Shown here piece after piece: positions 7,727 through 12,225 of a stretch of 12,225 nucleotides of DNA. The position numbers and the translations under genes are program-made. The notes under the pieces are model-generated. The model saw only the letters and a program-made list of their open reading frames with translations. It made no database searches and was not told the origin of the DNA. Numbering within the stretch: position 1 is the stretch's first letter; the number at the start of each line of letters is the position of its first letter. The DNA comes from Bog-756 sp036553725. GTDB taxonomy: Bacteria; Actinomycetota; Acidimicrobiia; Acidimicrobiales; RAAP-2. The stretch covers positions 1 to 12,225 of the forward strand of contig DATBOO010000178.1 in NCBI GenBank assembly GCA_036553725.1, read 5' to 3'.

Positions 7727-8332
7727 ATGGACGCATTCGACGCCGACGTCTTGATCTACGCCGCGGCCCCCGGCCACGCCCTCGATCTGCACATCAAGGT
7801 GATCGACTCGACGACCTGCAGGGCATTGGCGTCGGCGGCGGTCGACGGCCGGCAATGTGACGCCGACGGCCAGTACTCGGGGTTCAACGGCAACACCCTC
7901 GCCGAGACGGAGGCCAACGGCCGGAACAACAAGCGCTACCTCCGCGGCGTGCAGCTCACTGGACACGACGGCACGGCATCGTTCTCCACCATCTACCCCG
8001 GATGGTCCGAGGGCCGGGCCATCCATATCCACCTCGAGGTCCGGGTGGGCGACACCGCCGGCGCGTCCTATGCCGGCGGCCACCTGGCACACGTGGGCCA
8101 GTTGTTCTTCGACGAGACGATCTCGGACGGCGTCATGAAGCTCCCGGCCTACGCCGTCCACGCCGGCACCCGCACCACCAATGCCGAGGATTCGATCTTC
8201 CTGCAAGGCGGCGCCTCGTCGATCGTGAAGCTCACGCCGACCGAAGGTGATCTGCCGGCGCAAGGCCTCGCGGGGAGGATCACCTTGTCGGTCAACCCCG
8301 ACGCCACACCCCCGGCCGCACCGATGTCCTGA
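7727..8332 (+). CDS. Intradiol ring-cleavage dioxygenase-like protein, short at the N-terminus
   Basis: A 201-aa protein with the intradiol dioxygenase beta-sandwich core. The non-haem Fe(III) ligands are all visible: Tyr50 in DADGQYSGF, Tyr90 in FSTIYPGW, and His100 and His102 in GRAIHIHLEV; the Arg of GRA, which normally faces the substrate, is kept. RGVQLTGHDG (73-82) is also typical. By family knowledge such enzymes cleave catechols, hydroxyquinols or related aromatics between the hydroxyls. The protein starts only about 14 residues before the first core strand; the usual upstream TEGPYY-type segment and any signal peptide are absent. An in-frame TGA at 7712-7714 blocks a longer form, and I found no convincing remnant in other frames upstream. 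The start is ATG 7727, without a good ribosome-binding site. It could be a compact secreted-type relative, a truncated enzyme or a decaying gene. The next gene, a transporter, starts 52 bp downstream. Confidence 0.8.
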   Translation: MDAFDADVLIYAAAPGHALDLHIKVIDSTTCRALASAAVDGRQCDADGQYSGFNGNTLAETEANGRNNKRYLRGVQLTGHDGTASFSTIYPGWSEGRAIHIHLEVRVGDTAGASYAGGHLAHVGQLFFDETISDGVMKLPAYAVHAGTRTTNAEDSIFLQGGASSIVKLTPTEGDLPAQGLAGRITLSVNPDATPPAAPMS

Positions 8333-8339
8333 GCCGGCT

Positions 8340-8354
8340 CCCGATTCGCTCGGG
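8340..8354 (+). terminator. Small hairpin after the dioxygenase-like gene
   Basis: CCCGA (8340-8344) and TCGGG (8350-8354) form a 5-bp perfect stem with loop TTCGC, 8 bases after the TGA at 8330-8332 and before the TACACT promoter box of the transporter. There is no T-run, so termination is uncertain. Confidence 0.25.
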
Positions 8355-8366
8355 GATTGCCCCTCC

Positions 8367-8372
8367 TACACT
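8367..8372 (+). promoter_or_regulatory. Candidate -10 box for the transporter gene
   Basis: TACACT, identical to the box at 9348-9353, lies 12 bases before ATG 8385, which would give a very short 5' leader of about 5-6 bases. No -35 is recognisable and no Shine-Dalgarno precedes the ATG, in keeping with a leaderless or near-leaderless message. Confidence 0.4.
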
Positions 8373-8384
8373 GCAGTTGCAGCC

Positions 8385-9329
8385 ATGACCTATCTGTTCG
8401 CACTGGGAGCGGCCCTTTCGAACGCCCTCGTGAGCGTGCTCCAACGCATGGGCGTGGAGGACGCCGGCGAGGACGACACCCTCCGACTGAGCCTCATGAC
8501 CCACGCCCTCCGTCGAGGGGTGTGGCTCTTCGGATTCGCCTTCATGCTGTGCTCATTCGTCCTGCAGGCCCTCGCCCTGCACGCCGGCGACCTGACCGAG
8601 GTCCAGCCCATCCTGGTCACCGAGCTGCTGTTCCTGGTCTTCATCCTCTCCACCTGGTTCGGGTACCGGAGCGGTCCCCGCGAGTGGCTCGGCGTCGGGC
8701 TGGCCTCGGCGGGCCTGGCCGGGTTCCTGGCCTTCTCCGCCCCGACCGGCGGCGACGGGGTGCCCGGCAGCCTGGGCTGGATCGTCGTCGGCGGGTCGTG
8801 CGTCGCCGGCATGGCCCTCACCGTGGCCCTGGCCCTCCGCGGCCCGCGCTGGTGGAGAGCGGCGATGTTCGGCGCGTCGGCGGCCATCGGCTACGCCTTC
8901 ACCGCCTCCCTGACCAAGGTGGTCTCCCATTTCTTCGCCGCCGATTGGACCACGGTGTTCTCCCACTGGGAGACCTACGCGCTGGTCGTCTTCGGTCTGG
9001 TCTCGGTCTTCCTCACCCAGAACGCCTTCCACGCCGGGCCGATCGGCGCCTCCCAGGCCGCGCTGGTGCTGGTCGACCCCCTGGTCAGCATCGCCATAGG
9101 CATCGCCCTGTTCGGCGATGACCTCCAGACCAACGGCGCCCGGGGGCCGCTCGAGGCGGTCTCGCTGTTGTTCCTGATCGTCGGCGGGTTCGTGCTCTCG
9201 CACTCGTCGGCGGTGACCATGCTGAAGGGTGAGGATGCCGCCGCCGGTGACCTCCTCACGCCGCGGCTCCGCGCCCGTCAGCCGTCGTCCGCCCGCCCGG
9301 AGCCGCTGCCGCCGGGCCTCACCCCCTGA
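8385..9329 (+). CDS. DMT/EamA-like multi-pass membrane transporter
   Basis: With ATG 8385 the protein is 314 aa, typical of drug/metabolite transporter superfamily members. Hydrophobic segments are seen at about 3-21, 45-65, 74-94, 101-118, 130-151, 158-178, 197-213, 221-243 and 257-275, that is about nine helices, and a tenth may be hidden in a longer segment. The duplicated DMT layout shows as LTEVQPILVTELLFLVF (70-86) in the first half and GPIGASQAALVLVDPLVSIA (218-237) in the second, followed by LFGDD where DMT proteins usually have LFGE. Residues 276-314 form a soluble Pro/Arg-rich tail. It acts in the cytoplasmic membrane; the substrate could be a catabolite or metal ion (NIPA-like proteins belong to the same superfamily) and is not predictable. 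The frame stays open upstream to 8247, but that part overlaps the dioxygenase-like gene and is not transporter-like. It is followed by the 9361 dehydrogenase after 31 bp. Confidence 0.85.
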   Translation: MTYLFALGAALSNALVSVLQRMGVEDAGEDDTLRLSLMTHALRRGVWLFGFAFMLCSFVLQALALHAGDLTEVQPILVTELLFLVFILSTWFGYRSGPREWLGVGLASAGLAGFLAFSAPTGGDGVPGSLGWIVVGGSCVAGMALTVALALRGPRWWRAAMFGASAAIGYAFTASLTKVVSHFFAADWTTVFSHWETYALVVFGLVSVFLTQNAFHAGPIGASQAALVLVDPLVSIAIGIALFGDDLQTNGARGPLEAVSLLFLIVGGFVLSHSSAVTMLKGEDAAAGDLLTPRLRARQPSSARPEPLPPGLTP

Positions 9330-9340
9330 AGGTCAGGGGG
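9322..9340. promoter_or_regulatory. Perfect 8-bp inverted repeat over the transporter stop and next promoter
   Basis: CCCCCTGAAGGTCAGGGGG: arms 9322-9329 and 9333-9340, loop AGG. The left arm contains the transporter's TGA stop and the right arm ends 7 bases before the TACACT box of the next gene, covering its -35 region. It could be an RNA hairpin limiting read-through or a DNA operator for the 9361 gene. No T-tract follows (ACTTCGC), which weighs against a classical terminator. Confidence 0.5.
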
Positions 9341-9347
9341 ACTTCGC

Positions 9348-9353
9348 TACACT
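9348..9353 (+). promoter_or_regulatory. Candidate -10 box for a leaderless dehydrogenase transcript
   Basis: TACACT followed by exactly 7 bases and GTG 9361. The expected transcription start coincides with the start codon, and no Shine-Dalgarno is present. This also decides the start: the frame is open back to 9229 but that part overlaps the transporter gene. Confidence 0.5.
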
Positions 9354-9360
9354 CCCGTCC

Positions 9361-10569
9361 GTGGACTTCTCCCTGACCGCCGAGGACGAGGCGTTCGGTG
9401 CCGAGCTCCGGGGTTGGCTCGACGAGCACCTCGAACGGTTCCTGACCGAGACCGAAGACGAAGACCAGCGGAACGCCGGCGTTCCCTCCCAGTCACGCCG
9501 CAAGGCGTGGCAACACCTGTTGAGCGAGGGGGGCTGGGCCGCCGTCCATTGGCCGACCGAATGGGGCGGACGCGAAACCACACCGGTCCAGCGCCTTCTC
9601 TATTCGGAGATCATGGCCGAGTACCGCACACCGGGTGTGTTCAACGCCAACGGCATCTGGCAGATCGGCCCCATGCTCATCCAATGGGGAACCGAGGAGC
9701 AGCAAAACCGCTGGCTCCCCTCGATCCTCAACGCCGAGGATCACTGGTGCCAGGGGTTCTCCGAGCCCGACGCCGGCAACGACCTGGCCAACCTGCGCAC
9801 CATGGCCATCCTCGACGGCGACCACTACGTGGTCAACGGGCAGAAGATCTGGATCTCGACGGCGCACCTGGCCAAGTGGGGCCTGTTCCTGTTCCGCACC
9901 GATCCGTCGGCCATCGAGCGCGGGGCCAAGCACGAGGGCATCACCGCCTTCATCGTCGACCTCGAGTCCCCGGGCGTCGAGCGTCGTCCCATACGCGACA
10001 TGTCCGGCGACGAGATGTTCAACGAGGTCTACTTCCGGGACGTGCACGTCCCGGTGGGCGACCGGTTGGGAGGCGAGGGCGAGGGATGGATGGTGGCCAT
10101 GGGCACCCTCGGCCACGAGCGGTTGGGCATCGCCGGGCAGATCACCGGTCTGGCCGCCGACCTCCGGGCCATGATCGAGGCCGCCCGCGCCGTCAACCCC
10201 GAAGCGCTGGACGATCCCGGCATCGCCGATCGGCTGGCCCGGGCGTGGACGGAGATCGAGCTGACCCGGCTGCTGGTCTACCGGGCCCTCAGCAAGGTCA
10301 TACGCGGCGAAAAGAACTGGCCGGAGGTGCCGTTCTCCAAGCTCCAGTACTCGATGCTGGCCCAGACCCTGGCCGAGTTGGCCGTGGACCTCCTCGGCCC
10401 GGTCGGGCTCCTGGCCCGGGGTGGGCCCGACGCCATCGACCGCGGCAAATGGACCCGGCTCTACTCCTTCCAGCGGTACACGACCATCGGTGGCGGGTCG
10501 ACCGAGGTCCAGAAGAACATCATCGCCGATCGGGCCATCAAGCTGCCCGGTCAGACCCGATTGTCCTGA
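9361..10569 (+). CDS. Acyl-CoA dehydrogenase, catalytic type
   Basis: A 402-aa ACAD of normal length. In order: N-terminal helical domain (about 1-125, DFSLTAEDEAFGAELRGWL), FAD motif GFSEPDAGNDLANL (132-145; Asn140 replaces the common Ser), YVVNGQKIWISTA (156-168), helix-G GTLGHERLG with the probable catalytic Glu253, and C-terminal TTIGGGSTEVQKNIIADRAI (374-393). The Glu at the helix-G position with Gly at the alternative MCAD position is the pattern of isovaleryl-CoA dehydrogenase and mycobacterial ChsE-type enzymes. It resembles the C-terminal half of the fused enzyme at 541-2760. Predicted role: FAD-dependent formation of a 2-enoyl-CoA, with electrons to ETF, possibly paired with the Glu-less subunit encoded at 6426-7520. 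The thiolase-like gene begins 12 bp after its stop, so the two are very likely cotranscribed. The GTG start is chosen because the protein start fits the family and a TACACT box lies 7 bases before it. Confidence 0.94.
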   Translation: MDFSLTAEDEAFGAELRGWLDEHLERFLTETEDEDQRNAGVPSQSRRKAWQHLLSEGGWAAVHWPTEWGGRETTPVQRLLYSEIMAEYRTPGVFNANGIWQIGPMLIQWGTEEQQNRWLPSILNAEDHWCQGFSEPDAGNDLANLRTMAILDGDHYVVNGQKIWISTAHLAKWGLFLFRTDPSAIERGAKHEGITAFIVDLESPGVERRPIRDMSGDEMFNEVYFRDVHVPVGDRLGGEGEGWMVAMGTLGHERLGIAGQITGLAADLRAMIEAARAVNPEALDDPGIADRLARAWTEIELTRLLVYRALSKVIRGEKNWPEVPFSKLQYSMLAQTLAELAVDLLGPVGLLARGGPDAIDRGKWTRLYSFQRYTTIGGGSTEVQKNIIADRAIKLPGQTRLS

Positions 10570-10581
10570 CCGGCGGGAGCG

Positions 10582-12123
10582 GTGCCGACCACCCGTAGCG
10601 GGCGCGCTCCGTGCCTCATCGGGGTGGGGCGACGGACCTGGCGGCCCGAGGAGTGCGGGCCCGATGGTGCGCCTGAGCCACTGGCCATGTGGGAGGAGGT
10701 GGCCCGGCTGGCCGGCGACGACACCGGCCGCCCCGGGATCATCGCCGGGATCGAGCGGCTCGATGTCGTCTACTCCCAGGCCTGGCAGTACGACGATCCG
10801 CCGGCCCGCCTGGCCGAGCGATTGGGTGCCCACCCGGGAGCCGGGCGCTACTCGGGGATCGGGGGCACCGTCCCCCAGACCCTCGTCTCGGACGCGGCCC
10901 GGGACATCCTGCGGGGCGACCTGGACCTGGCCCTGGTGGTCGGCGCGGAGGCGCTGGCCACCCGGCGGCGGTTGTCCAAGGAGGGGCGCAAGCCGGCCTG
11001 GAGCTTCCCGCCCGCCGAGAGACGGCCCTTCCCCTTCGACGTCCCCCTCCATCCCGGCGAGGTGGCCAACGGCATCTTCGAGGCGTGGCTCACCTTCGCC
11101 CTGTTCGAGAACAGCCATCGGGCGCACCTGGGCGAAGCGATGGACCCGTACCGCCGCTCGCTCGGCGAGCTGCTGGCGCCGATGACCGCGGTGGCCGCCT
11201 CCAATCCCTACGCCTGGTTCCCAACCGAGCGGGGCGTCGACGAGATCATCGGGCCGTCGCAACAGAACCGGATGGTCGGCTATCCGTACTCGAAGCTCAT
11301 GACCTCCATCATGGACGTGGACATGGCCGCGGCCGTGTTGGTGGCCAGCGACGCCACCGCCGATGCCCTCGGGGTTCCCGTCGAGCGACGCGTCTACCTG
11401 CGCGGCTGGGGGTACGCCGAGGATCCTCCGGCCGTCGCCCAGCGCTCGGAGTTGTGGCGCTCGGGGGCCATGGAGGCGGCGGGGGCGGCGGCACTGGAGG
11501 GAGCAGAGGCGGGGATCGACGACATCGCCCACTTCGATCTGTACTCGTGCTTCGCCAGTTCGGTCGGGTTCGCCCTCGACGCGTTGGACATCGACCCGAA
11601 GGTCGCCCGCAGCGCGGCCGGCACGGCGCCGGAACGCCCCGTCTCTGTCACCGGGGGCCTGGCCTACCACGGCGGGCCCGGGAGCAACTACGTGACCCAC
11701 GCCCTGGCCACCATGGTCGAGACCCTCCGGGCCGATCCGGGCTCGCTGGGGATGGTCAGCGGGGTCGGGATGCACATGCACAAGCACGCCTTCGCCACCT
11801 ATTCGACCACGCCGGGGGACCTGGTTCCCCCCGACGACCGGGCAGTGTCGGCCCGCGGGGCCATGGCCGAGACCCAAGTCCTCGAGTCCTTCGACGGGGC
11901 GGCAAAGGTGGCGACCTACTCGGTCGTCCACGGACGGGACGGCCGGCCCGAATGGGCGGCCCTGGTGTGCGACGTGCCGGCGGACGGTGGGACGGCTGCG
12001 GCCAGGTGCTATGCCCGGTTGGCCGATCCGGAGGCGCTGCTCTTGGCCGAATCGGAAGAGCTGATCGGGCACCCGGTGCACCTCACCATCGACGGGGAGG
12101 GCCGCACCACGGCCCGGGTGTAG
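10582..12123 (+). CDS. Thiolase-like protein (TLP1-like) with degenerate active site and extra C-terminal domain
   Basis: A 513-aa thiolase-fold protein resembling mycobacterial acetyl-CoA acetyltransferase-like proteins. The fold is traced by CLIGVGRRTW (11-20), DVVYSQAWQY (61-70), LDLALVVGAEA (114-124), HFDLYSCFASSVGFALDAL (317-335) and VTGGLAYHGGPGSNYVTHA (356-374). Key residues differ from active thiolases: the nucleophile region IGGTVPQTLVSDA (93-105) has no Cys, the HDCF-type motif reads YSCF, GHP reads GGP, and the C-terminal CxG reads SGVG. Residues from about 430 to 513 form an extra domain, as in thiolase-like protein type 1 of Mycobacterium smegmatis, for which thiolase activity was, as I recall, not found. 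It may bind acyl-CoA or act as a non-canonical acyltransferase, aldolase partner or scaffold. GTG 10582 starts 12 bp after the dehydrogenase stop, with GGGAG just upstream but unusually close; an operon with that gene is likely. TAG at 12121-12123 ends it. Confidence 0.85.
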   Translation: MPTTRSGRAPCLIGVGRRTWRPEECGPDGAPEPLAMWEEVARLAGDDTGRPGIIAGIERLDVVYSQAWQYDDPPARLAERLGAHPGAGRYSGIGGTVPQTLVSDAARDILRGDLDLALVVGAEALATRRRLSKEGRKPAWSFPPAERRPFPFDVPLHPGEVANGIFEAWLTFALFENSHRAHLGEAMDPYRRSLGELLAPMTAVAASNPYAWFPTERGVDEIIGPSQQNRMVGYPYSKLMTSIMDVDMAAAVLVASDATADALGVPVERRVYLRGWGYAEDPPAVAQRSELWRSGAMEAAGAAALEGAEAGIDDIAHFDLYSCFASSVGFALDALDIDPKVARSAAGTAPERPVSVTGGLAYHGGPGSNYVTHALATMVETLRADPGSLGMVSGVGMHMHKHAFATYSTTPGDLVPPDDRAVSARGAMAETQVLESFDGAAKVATYSVVHGRDGRPEWAALVCDVPADGGTAAARCYARLADPEALLLAESEELIGHPVHLTIDGEGRTTARV

Positions 12124-12133
12124 GTAGTCTTCA

Positions 12134-12147
12134 TGACATAGGTGTCA
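12134..12147. promoter_or_regulatory. Palindromic operator candidate TGAC-N6-GTCA (TGACA-N4-TGTCA)
   Basis: TGACATAGGTGTCA is a perfect 5-bp-arm palindrome in the 67-bp gap before the amidohydrolase-like gene. A TAGTCT box (12125-12130) lies 3 bases upstream, so a bound protein would cover the transcription start, the same geometry as at 7585-7598. A regulator of the TetR or GntR type is plausible; none is encoded here. Confidence 0.5.
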
Positions 12148-12176
12148 GGCTTCCGGGGAACCGGGAGCTGCGCGAC

Positions 12177-12183
12177 AAGGAGG
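12177..12183 (+). promoter_or_regulatory. Strong Shine-Dalgarno site AAGGAGG
   Basis: AAGGAGG lies 7 bases before ATG 12191, the best ribosome-binding site in the window and in contrast with the apparently leaderless genes. It selects ATG 12191 over the in-frame ATG 12185, which would be only 1 base away. Confidence 0.85.
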
Positions 12184-12190
12184 GATGCAG

Positions 12191-12225
12191 ATGCGTGCCG
12201 AGGACCTGATTCTCGTGAGCGTGGA
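12191..12225 (+). CDS. N-terminus of a probable amidohydrolase-family protein (3' end outside window)
   Basis: Only 11 full codons are present: MRAEDLILVSV, with the next codon beginning GA. This matches the start of actinobacterial amidohydrolase-2-type proteins, which commonly read M-x-A-E-D-[LM]-I-L-V-S-V-D-D-H and carry the first metal-binding His just after. Such metal-dependent hydrolases or decarboxylases often sit beside acyl-CoA catabolic genes. The call rests on a very short stretch plus a strong AAGGAGG site and a separate promoter-like region with a palindrome. The frame runs off the right edge. Confidence 0.6.
   Translation, partial: MRAEDLILVSV

Noticed and set aside
9493..12081. 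An 862-codon open frame on the minus strand, longer than any other in the window
   Set aside because: It lies antisense to the clear 402-aa dehydrogenase and the thiolase-like gene, is rich in Gly/Arg/Pro/Asp/His as expected for the complement of GC-rich codons, and shows no recognisable domain.
1..12225. Mobile element, CRISPR array, tRNA or toxin-antitoxin module
   Set aside because: I looked for regularly spaced repeats, transposase or integrase motifs, terminal inverted repeats and tRNA cloverleaf signatures, and saw none; all gaps between genes are under 210 bases.

Overview
The window is GC-rich DNA with dense, mostly single-function catabolic genes. It uses GTG starts often, and several starts sit 7-8 bases after a TANNNT -10 box, as in leaderless mRNAs. 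Together with mycobacterial-type acyl-CoA dehydrogenase and thiolase-like families, this suggests a chromosomal segment of an actinobacterium, possibly from the Acidimicrobiia or a related lineage. The lineage is an inference. I see no rRNA, tRNA, CRISPR, integrase or transposase.

Layout. Left edge: the 3' end of an acyl-CoA dehydrogenase (ACAD) gene on + (to 473), converging on a - strand pair: an acyl-CoA synthetase (4396 to 2876) followed by a fused two-domain ACAD (2760 to 541). Diverging from the synthetase is a copper amine oxidase on + (4491-6404). It converges, across a 21-bp gap with a small hairpin, on a stand-alone 364-aa ACAD on - (7520 to 6426). A 206-bp regulatory gap then separates this ACAD from a + strand series: an N-terminally short intradiol dioxygenase-like protein (7727-8332), a DMT-type membrane transporter (8385-9329), a catalytic-type ACAD (9361-10569), a thiolase-like protein with a degenerate active site (10582-12123) and the first codons of a probable amidohydrolase (from 12191).

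How they fit together. The synthetase would activate a carboxylic acid to its CoA thioester. The ACADs would introduce the alpha-beta double bond. The thiolase-like protein, amidohydrolase-like protein, dioxygenase-like protein and amine oxidase are plausible accessory catabolic steps. The ACADs come in two complementary kinds: units with the FAD-binding FSEP-x-AG-x-D motif and/or the helix-G glutamate (gene at the left edge, C-terminal half of the fused gene, gene 9361-10569), and units that lack the catalytic glutamate at that position (N-terminal half of the fused gene, gene 6426-7520). This is the organisation known from mycobacterial sterol side-chain dehydrogenases (ChsE/FadE26-29 heteromers and the fused FadE34), so a bulky or branched acyl-CoA substrate is likely, though its identity cannot be read from the sequence.

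The most interesting non-coding signals are two palindromes of the same form, TGAC-N6-GTCA, one before the 364-aa ACAD and one before the amidohydrolase, which suggest one shared regulator. There is also a perfect 8-bp inverted repeat that spans the transporter stop codon and the promoter region of the 9361 ACAD. I found no clearly new defence or mobile system; the region looks like an accessory catabolic locus.
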